This document shows positions 9,095 to 17,644 of a stretch of DNA of 64,000 nt, piece after piece (positions within the stretch are counted from its first letter, which is position 1; every line of letters starts with the position of its first letter). The stretch is taken from contig NZ_CP109007.1 in assembly GCF_036226665.1 (NCBI RefSeq), positions 1,054,001 through 1,118,000 of the forward strand. Reading direction: 5' to 3'. Both the position numbers and the translations under genes were made by a program. The notes under the pieces were generated by a model. The model saw only the letters and a program-made list of their open reading frames with translations, searched no databases and had not been told where the DNA came from. The stretch is from Streptomyces sp. NBC_00691. Its GTDB lineage: Bacteria; Actinomycetota; Actinomycetes; Streptomycetales; Streptomycetaceae.

Positions 9095-10495
9095 GTGAGC
9101 GGCGAGCGGACAACGGCATCGGACCCGTACTTCCCTGACCACGGCGACTCCCGTTACCGCGTGCACCGGTACGAACTCGCTCTGGAGTACCGGCCAGGGC
9201 CCAACCGGCTGGCCGGGACGGCGCGGCTCAGCGCCATCGCCGGCCGGGCGCCGCTCACCGAGTTCCAGCTGAACCTGTCCGATTTCAAGGTCGGCCGGAT
9301 CCTGGTGAACGGCCGGGCTCCGCACTACGCCCACCGCGGCGGCAAGCTCCGGGTCCGGCCGGCCAAGGCGCTGTCCGCGGGCGCCGCGTTCACCGTGGAG
9401 GTGCACTACGCGGGCAACCCCAAGCCGGTGCGCAGCCCGTGGGGCGGGCTCGGCTGGGAGGAGCTGACGGACGGCGCGCTGGTCGCGAGCCAGCCCATCG
9501 GCGCCCCCTCCTGGTACCCGTGCAACGACCGGCCCGCCGACAAGGCCTCGTACCAGATCTCGGTCAACACGCCCTCCGCGTACACCGTGGTGGCGGGCGG
9601 CCGGCTGCTCACCCGGACGACCAGGGCCAGCACGACCACCTGGGTGTACGAGCAGTCCGCGCCGACGTCCAGCTATCTGGTCGGGCTGTCGATCGGCATG
9701 TACCAGACGGTGCTGCTCGGTGACCCCGGGCTCGGCGGGGTGCCGCAGAGCGCCCATGTGCCGGCGCATCTGCTGTCGCGCTTCTCGCGCGACTTCGCCC
9801 GGCAGCCCGCGATGATGCAGCTGTTCGAGGAGCTCTTCGGTCCGTACCCGTTCGGCGAGTACGCGGTCGTCGTCGCCGACGAGGAGCTCGACGTGCCGGT
9901 GGAGGCCCAGGGTCTCTCCCTCTTCGGCGCCAACCACGTGGACGGCGCACGCGGTTCGGAGCGCCTCGTGGCGCACGAGCTCGCGCACCAGTGGTTCGGC
10001 AACAGCGTGACCATCGCCGACTGGCGGCACATCTGGCTGAACGAGGGCCTGGCCAAGTACGCCGAGTGGCTCTGGTCGGAGCGCTCCGGCGGCCGCACCG
10101 CGCAGGAGCTCGCGACCACCGCGCACCGGCTGCTGTCCACGCAGCCGCAGGACCTGAAGCTCGCCGACCCCGGGCGCAAGCTGATGTTCGACGACCGCCT
10201 GTACGAGCGCGGGGGTCTCACCGTGCACGCGGTCCGCTGCGCCCTGGGCGACCACGCCTTCTTCCGCATGCTGCGCGACTGGGCCACCGTGCACCGCCAC
10301 GGCGTGGTGACCACGGCGACCTTCGCGGCCCATGTGGCCCGCTACGCGACGGAGCCGGTGGACGGTCTCCTCACGGCCTGGCTGCGGCAGCCGGCCCTGC
10401 CGCCCCTCCCCTCGCCCCACGGCGCCCCGGCCCTGCCGGCCCGGCCGGCGTACCCGCCCACCAACGGCGGGGGCCTGGGCAGGGCCTCCGCCTAG
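9095..10495 (+). CDS. M1 family zinc metallopeptidase
   Basis: 466 residues, GTG 9095 after GGGAGCGGGAGCG. Gluzincin aminopeptidase-type catalytic centre: HELAH at 294-298 and NEGLAKY with Glu317, the HEXXH-X18-E spacing of M1, preceded by a beta-rich N-terminal domain. It is shorter than full M1 aminopeptidases (about 850 aa) because the large C-terminal helical domain is missing. No signal peptide was seen, so it is probably cytoplasmic. It starts 39 bp after the Pls-like synthetase, suggesting co-transcription; trimming or degrading the basic polymer, or self-protection, is an attractive inference. The TAG stop lies inside the CTAG target of the adjacent MITE. Confidence 0.88.
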   Translation: MSGERTTASDPYFPDHGDSRYRVHRYELALEYRPGPNRLAGTARLSAIAGRAPLTEFQLNLSDFKVGRILVNGRAPHYAHRGGKLRVRPAKALSAGAAFTVEVHYAGNPKPVRSPWGGLGWEELTDGALVASQPIGAPSWYPCNDRPADKASYQISVNTPSAYTVVAGGRLLTRTTRASTTTWVYEQSAPTSSYLVGLSIGMYQTVLLGDPGLGGVPQSAHVPAHLLSRFSRDFARQPAMMQLFEELFGPYPFGEYAVVVADEELDVPVEAQGLSLFGANHVDGARGSERLVAHELAHQWFGNSVTIADWRHIWLNEGLAKYAEWLWSERSGGRTAQELATTAHRLLSTQPQDLKLADPGRKLMFDDRLYERGGLTVHAVRCALGDHAFFRMLRDWATVHRHGVVTTATFAAHVARYATEPVDGLLTAWLRQPALPPLPSPHGAPALPARPAYPPTNGGGLGRASA

Positions 10496-10666
10496 GGCCT
10501 GTCGTCAAACTCCCGTCGTCGCCCGGAGGGCGGCCCGGCGGCGTCTGGTGCGTGCTCTCGGTGTGCCGGGAGGAAGCCCTCGTACTGGACGTACTCGGTC
10601 TTTCGCCCGGTGCGGCGAGAGTGCGTGCCAGGCGTCGCGGGGCAGACGGGAGTTTGACGACAGGCC
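10496..10666. mobile_element. Fold-back MITE, copy 1 (171 bp, CTAG target duplication)
   Basis: A 171-bp non-coding element with perfect 22-bp terminal inverted repeats beginning GGCCTGTCGTCAAAC, flanked by CTAG on both sides (10492-10495 and 10667-10670). The interior is also palindromic (for example CTGGTGCGTGCTCTCGGTG pairs with CGAGAGTGCGTGCCAGG, and CCCTCGTAC with GTACTCGG), so it can fold into one long hairpin. A copy at 22348-22518 has the same length and about four substitutions. It separates the convergent peptidase and acyl-CoA ligase genes and may act as a two-way terminator. The 4-bp YTAR-type target duplication suggests mobilisation by an IS5-group transposase; this is inference. 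Confidence 0.85.
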
Positions 10667-10687
10667 CTAGCGGACCGCCGACGGGCG

Positions 10688-12568
10688 TCACGCCTCGCGG
10701 GCGCCCTCGTACATGGCCTCGACGACCTCGGCGTACTCCCGTTCCACGACGGACCGCTTGACCTTGAGGCTCGGGGTGAGTTCGTCGTGCTCGATGTCGA
10801 GGTCGCGGGGCAGGACCGCGAACTTCTTGATCGTCTGCCAGCGCTGCAGGTCGCCGTTGACCCGCTGGACGAAGGCGTCGATCAGCCCGTGCGCCTCCGG
10901 CGAGGAGACCACCTCCGTGTAGCCGCGCCCGTCGAGGCCCTGCGCCGCCGCCCAGGGCATGATCACGCTCTCCTCAAGGGTGATCAACGCGGTGCAGAAG
11001 TTGCGGTTGTTACCGATGACCAGGATGTTGCTGGCGTACGGGCAGACCGCCTTGAAGCGGCTCTCGATCTCGGTGGGCGCGATGTACTTCCCGCCCGAGG
11101 TCTTGAACAGGTCCTTCTTGCGGTCGGTGATCCGGACGAAGCCGTCCTCGTCGATCTCGCCGATGTCACCGGTGTGGAACCAGCCGTCGCTCTCCAGCAC
11201 CTCGGCGGTCTTCTCCGGGAGGTTGTGGTACCCGCGCATGACGCCGGGGCCCCTCAGCAGGATCTCCCCGTCCTCGGCGATGCGGACCTCGGTGCCGGGC
11301 AGGGGCCTGCCGACCGTGCCCACCCGGAAGTCCTCGACGGGGTTGACGGTGACGGCCGCGCTGGTCTCCGTCAGGCCGTACCCCTCCAGCACCGGCACGC
11401 CCGCGCCGGCGAAGAAGTAGCCGATGTCGGACGCGAGTGCGGCGCTGCCCGACGCACTGCCGCGGAGTTCGCCGCCGAAGGCCGCACGGATCTTGCCGTA
11501 GACGAGCTTGTCGGCGAGGGCGTGCTGCACGGTGAGCCGGAGGGGCACCGTGCGCCGTCCCGTCGCCACCATGGTCTCCTGCCCGGTCCTGGCGTGGTCG
11601 CGGGCGACCCGCGCCGCCCACAGGAAGATCTTGTGCTTGGCTCCGCCCTCGGCCTTCGACCTGGCGGCGATCCCGTTGTAGACCTTCTCGAAGATCCTCG
11701 GCGCGGACGCCATCACGGTGGGCCGGACGGCGGGCAGGTTGGTGATGATGCGGTCGACGCGGCCGTCGACCGCGATCACGCTGCCGGTCTTCACCTGACC
11801 GGCGATCAGGGCGTTGCCGAAGACATGCGACAGCGGCAGCCACAGGAACTGCACGTCGTCGGGCAGCAGCAGCCCGCTGACCTCCTGCGCGACGGCCTGG
11901 TACGACCAGCAGTCGTGCACCAGCCGCACCCCCTTCGGGCGGCCGGTCGTGCCGGAGGTGTAGATGAGGGTGGCGAGCTGGTCCGGCCGGATGGCCGCGA
12001 CCGCCGCGTCGATCGCGTCCGGACGCTCCTGCAGGTGCGCCGCACCCCGCTTCTCCAGCTCGGCGAGGGTCAGCACGACGAGACCCTCGACCTGGGGCAT
12101 GTCCGCCTCCGGGTCGAAGACGACGACGGTGTCGAGCCCGGGCAGGCCGCCCCGGTGGGCGGCCACCTTGGCCAGCTGTTCGGTGTTCTCCACGAAGATC
12201 GCCCGGCTGCCGGAGTCGGCGAGGATGTACGCCGTCTCCTCGCCGTTGGTGCTCGGGTAGACGGCGGTCGCGGCGACACCGGCGCACATCATGCCCAGGT
12301 CGGCGAGGATCCACTCGACCCGGGTCGAGGAGGAGATGGCCACCCGCTCCTCGGGCCGCAGTCCGAGGGTGAGCAGGCCGGCTCCGATCGCCTTCACGCG
12401 CTCCGCGGTCTGGGCCCACGTCAGCGAGCGCCACTCCTCGGCATCTCCGTGCCCGGCGGGCACGGGGTAGCGGTAGGCCTCGCGGTGGGGCGTGGCCTCG
12501 ACCCGCGAGAGGAAGATGTGCGCCACCGACCGCGGGCGGCTTTCAAGAAGGTGCTGCGCGGAACTCAT
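10688..12568 (-). CDS. Long-chain fatty acid-CoA ligase (AMP-binding)
   Basis: 626 residues, ATG on the minus strand after GGGGGGTTGAG. Adenylate-forming enzyme: the P-loop-like YTSGTTGRPKG near residue 205, GYGLTETSAA near 395, WFHTGDIGEID near 467 and the hinge ITDRKKDLFKTSGGKYI near 480. The WLPLSHVFG segment and the roughly 600-aa length fit the FadD15-like long-chain acyl-CoA synthetases of actinobacteria, which activate fatty acids with ATP and CoA for beta-oxidation or lipid synthesis. It is monocistronic, convergent with the M1 peptidase across the MITE, and divergent from the regulator operon starting at 12972. Chain-length preference cannot be read from sequence. Confidence 0.88.
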   Translation of the reverse strand: MSSAQHLLESRPRSVAHIFLSRVEATPHREAYRYPVPAGHGDAEEWRSLTWAQTAERVKAIGAGLLTLGLRPEERVAISSSTRVEWILADLGMMCAGVAATAVYPSTNGEETAYILADSGSRAIFVENTEQLAKVAAHRGGLPGLDTVVVFDPEADMPQVEGLVVLTLAELEKRGAAHLQERPDAIDAAVAAIRPDQLATLIYTSGTTGRPKGVRLVHDCWSYQAVAQEVSGLLLPDDVQFLWLPLSHVFGNALIAGQVKTGSVIAVDGRVDRIITNLPAVRPTVMASAPRIFEKVYNGIAARSKAEGGAKHKIFLWAARVARDHARTGQETMVATGRRTVPLRLTVQHALADKLVYGKIRAAFGGELRGSASGSAALASDIGYFFAGAGVPVLEGYGLTETSAAVTVNPVEDFRVGTVGRPLPGTEVRIAEDGEILLRGPGVMRGYHNLPEKTAEVLESDGWFHTGDIGEIDEDGFVRITDRKKDLFKTSGGKYIAPTEIESRFKAVCPYASNILVIGNNRNFCTALITLEESVIMPWAAAQGLDGRGYTEVVSSPEAHGLIDAFVQRVNGDLQRWQTIKKFAVLPRDLDIEHDELTPSLKVKRSVVEREYAEVVEAMYEGAREA

Positions 12569-12768
12569 CTCAACCCCCCGGGACCGGACCGCCCGTCAAC
12601 GATTCATTGACCGGCCGGTAACTTGCGAGCTGTGGTGAGGCTAGGCGGAAACGCCCCGGTGCGTAAGGGAGCAGGCAGAAGAAAGGCGGCGGCAGGGCTC
12701 GGGGCGCCGTGACCGGGTCGTGAGCGCCCCCGGCGCCCCACCCTGCCCCGCCCTGCGGGCCTGCACGG

Positions 12769-12831
12769 CTCGCACGCCTCGCACGCCTCGCCCGCCTCGC
12801 ACGCCTCGCACGCCTCGCACGCCTCGCACGC
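12769..12831. repeat. Seven tandem 9-bp repeats in a divergent promoter region
   Basis: The unit CTCGCACGC is repeated seven times without interruption, one unit carrying an A-to-C change. It lies in the 403-bp gap between the divergent acyl-CoA ligase (start 12568) and response-regulator oxidoreductase (start 12972). Copy number is likely to vary by slippage and could alter promoter spacing. On the minus strand it would read Cys-Glu-Ala repeats, but no gene is supported. No other element was seen in the gap. Confidence 0.8.
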
Positions 12832-12971
12832 CGGAGCCGTAGCGCACAGGTGCCGGCGGAGCACGGGCCGTCGTCATCCGGAGCGGTCCCGCGGGATCGA
12901 ACCTACGATGGGCGGGAGCCGGCGTCGGCAGCCCGCCGTGCCGGCCTCCGAGGCGAGCGGGGCGGAGGCGC

Positions 12972-14648
12972 ATGGCACAGGTCACCGACGCGGCACGGAC
13001 CGTCATCCTGACGGTGGACGACGACCCTGGAGTGTCCCGCGCCATCGCCCGCGACCTGCGGCGCCGCTACGGCGGCGGCTATCGGATCGTGCGCGCCGAG
13101 TCCGGCGAGTCCGCCCTCGACGCGCTCCGCGAGCTGAAGCTGCGAGGCGACCTCGTCGCCGTGATCCTCGCCGACTACCGCATGCCGCAGATGAACGGCA
13201 TCGAGTTCCTGGAGCAGGCCCTCGGCGTCTACCCGGGGGCCCGGCGCGTCCTGCTGACCGCGTACGCCGACACCAACGCGGCCATCGACGCGATCAACGT
13301 CGTCGACCTCGACCACTACCTGCTCAAACCGTGGGACCCGCCGGAGGAGAAGCTCTACCCCGTCGTGGACGACCTGCTCGCGGCCTGGCGCGCCAGCGAC
13401 TACCGGCCGGTGCCCGCCATTAAGGTGGTCGGTCACCGCTGGTCGGCGCGCTCCTCGTACGTACGCGAGTTCCTGGCCCGCAACCAAGTGCCGTACCGCT
13501 GGTACTCCTCCGACGAGCCCGAGGGCAGGCGTCTCCTCGACGCGGCCGGGGCCGACGGCCGACGGCTGCCGCTGGTCATCACCCCGGACGGCACCGTCCT
13601 GGTCGAACCGGACGCGCCCGAGCTGGCCGCCCGGGTGGGGCTGGCGACGACGCCGGCCGCCGACTTCTACGACCTCGTCGTCATCGGCGGCGGTCCGGCA
13701 GGCCTCGGCTCCGCGGTGTACGGCGCCTCCGAGGGGCTGCGGACCGTGCTCGTCGAGCGCTCGGCGACCGGCGGACAGGCCGGCCAGAGCTCGCGGATCG
13801 AGAACTACCTCGGCTTCCCGGACGGCGTCTCCGGCGGACAGCTCACCGAACGCGCCCGCCGCCAGGCGACCCGGTTCGGCGCCGAGATCCTCACCGCACG
13901 CGAGGTCACGGGTCTCGAGGTGAACGGCGCGGCCCGCGTCGTCCGCTTCTCCGACGGTACGGAGGTCACCGCCCACAGCGTCATCCTCGCGACCGGGGTC
14001 TCCTACCGGCAGCTCCTGGCGCCCGGCTGCGAGGACCTGACCGGCCGCGGTGTCTACTACGGCTCCTCCCTCACCGAGGCGTCCTCCTGCCAGGACCAGG
14101 ACGTGTACATCGTCGGCGGTGCCAACTCCGCCGGGCAGGCGGCGGTGTTCCTGGCGCGGGGCGCGAAGTCGGTGACCCTGCTCGTGCGCGGGGAGTCGCT
14201 GGCGGCTTCGATGTCGTACTACCTGATCCAGCAGATCGAGGAGGCGCCGAACATCACCGTGCGGCCCAGGACGGTCGTCGAGTCGGCGCACGGCGAGGAG
14301 CACCTGGAGCGGCTGACCCTGCGGGACGCCGTGACCGGCGCGACCGATGTCGTGGACGCCCAGTGGATGTTCGTCTTCATCGGGGCGGCCCCGCTGACCG
14401 ACTGGCTCGACGGAACGGTCCTGCGCGACGAGCACGGCTTCATCCTGGCGGGCCCCGACCTCACACCGGACGGGCGGCCACCGGCCGAGTGGGCCCTCGA
14501 CCGGCCGCCGTACCACCTGGAGACGAACGTCCCCGGGGTGTTCGTGGCGGGCGACGCCCGGGCGCGGTCCGCGAAGCGCGTCGCCTCCGCCGTGGGAGAG
14601 GGAGCGATGGCCGTGATGCTCGTCCACCGGTATCTGGAGCAGTCATGA
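12972..14648 (+). CDS. Response-regulator receiver / FAD-dependent oxidoreductase fusion
   Basis: 558 residues, ATG after a GGAGG site. Residues 10-130 are a CheY-like receiver: acidic pocket VDDDPG at 15-20, phospho-acceptor Asp68 in LADYRMP, conserved Lys in YLLKPW. A short thioredoxin-like linker (IKVVGHRWSARSSYVREFLARNQVPYRWY) follows, then from about 230 a thioredoxin-reductase-like flavoprotein with GGGPAG for FAD, GGANSAG for NAD(P)H and the closing VPGVFVAGDAR. The CxxC pair of true thioredoxin reductases is absent; only one Cys (SSCQDQ) stands there, so it cannot do classical disulfide exchange. The stop overlaps the next start (ATGA), so it is coupled to the histidine kinase, its likely phosphodonor. 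Confidence 0.88.
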   Translation: MAQVTDAARTVILTVDDDPGVSRAIARDLRRRYGGGYRIVRAESGESALDALRELKLRGDLVAVILADYRMPQMNGIEFLEQALGVYPGARRVLLTAYADTNAAIDAINVVDLDHYLLKPWDPPEEKLYPVVDDLLAAWRASDYRPVPAIKVVGHRWSARSSYVREFLARNQVPYRWYSSDEPEGRRLLDAAGADGRRLPLVITPDGTVLVEPDAPELAARVGLATTPAADFYDLVVIGGGPAGLGSAVYGASEGLRTVLVERSATGGQAGQSSRIENYLGFPDGVSGGQLTERARRQATRFGAEILTAREVTGLEVNGAARVVRFSDGTEVTAHSVILATGVSYRQLLAPGCEDLTGRGVYYGSSLTEASSCQDQDVYIVGGANSAGQAAVFLARGAKSVTLLVRGESLAASMSYYLIQQIEEAPNITVRPRTVVESAHGEEHLERLTLRDAVTGATDVVDAQWMFVFIGAAPLTDWLDGTVLRDEHGFILAGPDLTPDGRPPAEWALDRPPYHLETNVPGVFVAGDARARSAKRVASAVGEGAMAVMLVHRYLEQS

Positions 14649-16246
14649 GCGGACAGGACGCGGGGCGCGACGGCACGGGCGGGCAGGACGTGGGCGGGCA
14701 GGACGTGGGCGGGCAGGACGTGGGCGGTGACCGGCTCGGCGGTGAGGTCCTGCCCTGCGACCGGCACGAGATCGGCTCGCTGTTCCTGTTCGAGAAGCTC
14801 TCGCCCGAGCAGCTCGCCCGGCTCTGCGCCGAGGGGCGGGTGGAGCGGTTCGGGCCCGGGCCCGTCTACACGGAGGGCGAGCCCGCCACCTGCTTCTACG
14901 TGATGATCGAGGGAACCGTCGTCCTGTACCGCCGGGTCGGCGCCGACGACGTGGAGGTGAGCCGCACCTCCCAGCGCGGTGTGTACGCGGGGGCCATGCA
15001 GGCGTACCTGGGCGACCGGGTGCCCCAGACGTACAACAACTCGATGCGGGTGACCGAGTCGACCCGCTTCTTCGTCATGCCCGCGCAGTCGTTCGCGGAC
15101 ATCATGGCCGAGTGGTTCCCCATGGCGGTGCACCTCCTCGAAGGGCTGTTCTTCGGCTCCAAGAACACCCAGCGCGCCATCGGTCAGCGTGAACGCCTCC
15201 TCGCGCTCGGCTCGTTGTCCGCCGGACTCACCCACGAGCTCAACAACCCGGCCGCGGCAGCCGTCCGGGCCACGGCGGCGCTCCGGGAGCGGGTCGGCAA
15301 GATGCGGCACAAGCTGTCCGTCATCGCCAAGGGCCCCTATTCGCGGGAGGCGCTGGCCGACCTCATCGAGATCCAGGAACGCACCGCCGAACTCGTCGCC
15401 AAGGCACCGGTACTGAGCCCTCTGGAGGCCTCCGACCGGGAGGACGAACTGGCCGACTGGCTGGAGGACCACGGCCTCCCCGAGGGCTGGCGGTTCGCGC
15501 CCACCTTCGTCCAGGCCGGGCTGGACACGGACTGGCTGGAGCAGGTCGCGGCGACCGTGGCCGACGACGTGCTGCCGGGGGCCGTGGGCTGGCTCAACTA
15601 CACCGTCGAGACGGAGCTGTTGATGAACGAGATCGACGACTCCACCAACCGCGTCTCCCACCTGGTGGCCGCGGCCGGGCAGTACGCGCAGCTCGACCGC
15701 GCTCCGCACCGCGAGGTCGACGTCCACGAACTCCTCGACAGCACCCTGCTGATGCTGTCCGGCAAGATCGGTTCCCGGGTGCGGGTCGTCAAGGACTACG
15801 ACCGTTCCCTGCCCGACGTACCCGCCTACCCGGCGGAGTTGAACCAGGTGTGGACGAACCTCATCGACAACGCGGTGTCCGCCATCGGGAGCGACGGCGG
15901 CGACGGCACCCTGACGGTCCGCACGGCCCGGGAGGGCGACCGGCTGCTCGTGGAGTTCCGCGACACCGGCCCCGGCGTCCCCGAGGAGATCCGCAGCCGC
16001 ATCTTCGACCCCTTCTTCACGACGAAGCCGGTGGGCGAGGGCACGGGGCTCGGGCTCGACATCTCCTGGCGGATCGTGGTGAGCAAGCACCACGGAAGCC
16101 TCCAGGTCGAGTCCGTCCCCGGCGACACCCGTTTCCAGGTGCTGCTGCCCCTGACCGCCCCCGAGGCGGAACCCACGCCGGAGACGGAGACGGGATCCGA
16201 CGCCGACGACCGCACCGACACCGAGACCGCCGAGGAGCACACATGA
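14645..16246 (+). CDS. Cyclic-nucleotide-binding-domain sensor histidine kinase
   Basis: 533 residues; the ATG overlaps the previous stop as ATGA. Residues 12-29 are GGQDV-type repeats encoded by three exact 15-bp units (14681-14725). Residues 40-165 form a CRP-like cyclic-nucleotide-binding fold (FEKLSPEQLARL, YTEGEPATCFYVMIEGTVVLYRR). The phospho-acceptor box is GSLSAGLTHELNNPAAAA with His197, and the C-terminal ATPase has NLIDNAVSAI (N box), DTGPGVPEE (G1), FDPFFTTK (F box) and GTGLGLDI (G2). No transmembrane segment was seen, so it is probably a cytoplasmic kinase that senses a small ligand and signals to the upstream receiver-flavoprotein. The next gene overlaps its stop. Confidence 0.9.
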   Translation: MSGQDAGRDGTGGQDVGGQDVGGQDVGGDRLGGEVLPCDRHEIGSLFLFEKLSPEQLARLCAEGRVERFGPGPVYTEGEPATCFYVMIEGTVVLYRRVGADDVEVSRTSQRGVYAGAMQAYLGDRVPQTYNNSMRVTESTRFFVMPAQSFADIMAEWFPMAVHLLEGLFFGSKNTQRAIGQRERLLALGSLSAGLTHELNNPAAAAVRATAALRERVGKMRHKLSVIAKGPYSREALADLIEIQERTAELVAKAPVLSPLEASDREDELADWLEDHGLPEGWRFAPTFVQAGLDTDWLEQVAATVADDVLPGAVGWLNYTVETELLMNEIDDSTNRVSHLVAAAGQYAQLDRAPHREVDVHELLDSTLLMLSGKIGSRVRVVKDYDRSLPDVPAYPAELNQVWTNLIDNAVSAIGSDGGDGTLTVRTAREGDRLLVEFRDTGPGVPEEIRSRIFDPFFTTKPVGEGTGLGLDISWRIVVSKHHGSLQVESVPGDTRFQVLLPLTAPEAEPTPETETGSDADDRTDTETAEEHT

Positions 16247-16596
16247 CCGACATCGAGGGAATCGACCCGAGCGCCGCGCCCAGCGGACCGGGCTGCGGGG
16301 ACTGCGACAGCGCGGGCGGCTGGTGGTTCCACCTGCGGCGCTGTGCCCAGTGCGGCCACATCGGCTGCTGCGACTCCTCTCCGGCCCAGCACGCCACCGC
16401 GCACTGGAAGTCCACCGGACATCCCCTCGTCCAGAGCTACGAGCCGGGCGAGAGCTGGTTCTGGAACTACGCCACCGACGACCTGTACGACGCCGGTCCC
16501 GCACTGGCCCCGCCGGACGGCCACCCGGCCGACCAGCCGGTCCCGGGCCCGGCCGGCCGCGTCCCCCAGGACTGGCAGCAGCACCTCCACCGCTGA
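16243..16596 (+). CDS. UBP-type zinc finger protein
   Basis: 117 residues; the start overlaps the kinase stop as ATGA. It carries the Cys/His ligands of a ZnF-UBP domain: GCGDCDSAGGWWFHLRRC, CAQCGHIGCCDSS, HATAHWKSTGHPLVQSYEPG. In eukaryotes the fold binds the free C-terminal di-glycine tail of ubiquitin; Streptomyces has no ubiquitin, so the ligand is unknown. Coupling to the kinase and receiver-flavoprotein suggests an adaptor or redox/zinc-responsive partner. About 220 bp without a recognised gene follow. Domain call firm, function open. Confidence 0.88.
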   Translation: MTDIEGIDPSAAPSGPGCGDCDSAGGWWFHLRRCAQCGHIGCCDSSPAQHATAHWKSTGHPLVQSYEPGESWFWNYATDDLYDAGPALAPPDGHPADQPVPGPAGRVPQDWQQHLHR

Positions 16597-16817
16597 GGCG
16601 GGCCGGCCTCGCCCTCCGACACCCCGCTCCTCGCCGTGAAGGGACGGTACGGGGTGTGGTGATCGAGGAGGCGGGAAGCACCCTGGTCGGGCCCAGGAGC
16701 ATCTCGCGGACCGCCGGGAGGGCGTTCCGCGTCCTCCTCGCCAGGGGTGGCATCCGGCTCGAACAGAGCGGCTTGCGTAGAGTACGGCCGGGCGCGGTGA
16801 GATCAGATGGAGTACGT

Positions 16818-17390
16818 GTGACCGCGATCAGCCTTGAGCACTCCACCGTCCCCGCCGACACGGGCGAGGTGACCCTCCTCATAGCCCGCCGGGTGGAGCC
16901 CGGCTACGAAGCGGCCTTCGAGCTGTGGGCCAGGGGCATCCTCGACAGCGCGGCCGCCTTCCCGGGGCATCTCGGGCACGGCCTCTTCCGCTCCTCGGGC
17001 GGCGGCGCCCCGTGGTTCCTCGTGCACCGCTTCCGGGACGCGGTGGCCTGCCGGGCCTGGCAGGAGTCTCCGGAGCGGGCGGCCTGGTTCGCCGACTGCG
17101 AGGGGCACCACCACACGGAGATCGCCCGGCGCACTCTGACCGGCATGGAGACCTGGTTCGCCAAGCCGGGCTCGACGCGGCCCGCACCGCCCCGGTGGAA
17201 GATGGCGATCAGTGCGACCCTGGCCATCTATCCCATCTCGGTCCTGGGCGGCCTCGTCCTCGTCCCCCGGCTGACGGGACTTCCCCTTCTGCTCAGCAGC
17301 GCGATCATGGCCTGCGTGTTCAACGTGCTCATGACCTACGTGGCGATGCCCGCCGTGAGCAGGCTCCTGCGTGGCTGGCTCACGCCGTAG
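16818..17390 (+). CDS. ABM-domain (antibiotic biosynthesis monooxygenase-like) membrane protein
   Basis: 190 residues. GTG 16818 follows GGAG by 5 nt; GTG 16797 in the same frame is an alternative. Residues 15-115 form an ABM-type ferredoxin-like fold (VTLLIARRVEPGYEAAFELWARGI, FPGHLGHGLFR, FLVHRFRD, WQESPERAAW). Two transmembrane helices follow (MAISATLAIYPISVLGGLVL and LLLSSAIMACVFNVLMTYVA). Two-helix ABM proteins are common in Streptomyces with no assigned reaction. It appears monocistronic, followed by the hairpin at 17437. Confidence 0.82.
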   Translation: MTAISLEHSTVPADTGEVTLLIARRVEPGYEAAFELWARGILDSAAAFPGHLGHGLFRSSGGGAPWFLVHRFRDAVACRAWQESPERAAWFADCEGHHHTEIARRTLTGMETWFAKPGSTRPAPPRWKMAISATLAIYPISVLGGLVLVPRLTGLPLLLSSAIMACVFNVLMTYVAMPAVSRLLRGWLTP

Positions 17391-17436
17391 CCCACCGGGG
17401 TGTATTCGTCATCTAAAATTCAGGGCGGCCTCAGGG

Positions 17437-17468
17437 CCGCGGCCCGTCGCCCGCGCGACGGGCCGCGG
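17437..17468. terminator. Hairpin terminator after the ABM-domain gene
   Basis: A perfect 14-bp stem, CCGCGGCCCGTCGC and its complement, closes a CCGC loop 47 bp after the stop. No U-tract. The following 175 bp before the kinase gene show no other clear element. Confidence 0.65.
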
Positions 17469-17644
17469 AACGTCAGGCCGGTCCAGGACCACGGCCCGCC
17501 CCAGGGTCTCGGCCCGGACGGGACCACATCACGCTGATCACAAAGATCCCAGGGAATCGGGTGACCGCCGGCGTGCGTCTCATCGGTGCGGGGTTCCCAG
17601 CTCACCCGCCCACGCTAGAGAAGACCCCCAGGGAGAAGTGAGGT

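Noticed and set aside
12604..12864. Cys-Glu-Ala repeat peptide on the minus strand
   Set aside because: It is a translation of the 9-bp tandem repeats; no ribosome site or homologue known to me.
14681..14725. Three 15-bp direct repeats considered as a CRISPR-like array
   Set aside because: They are contiguous, without spacers, and encode Gly-Gly-Gln-Asp-Val repeats in the kinase N-terminus.
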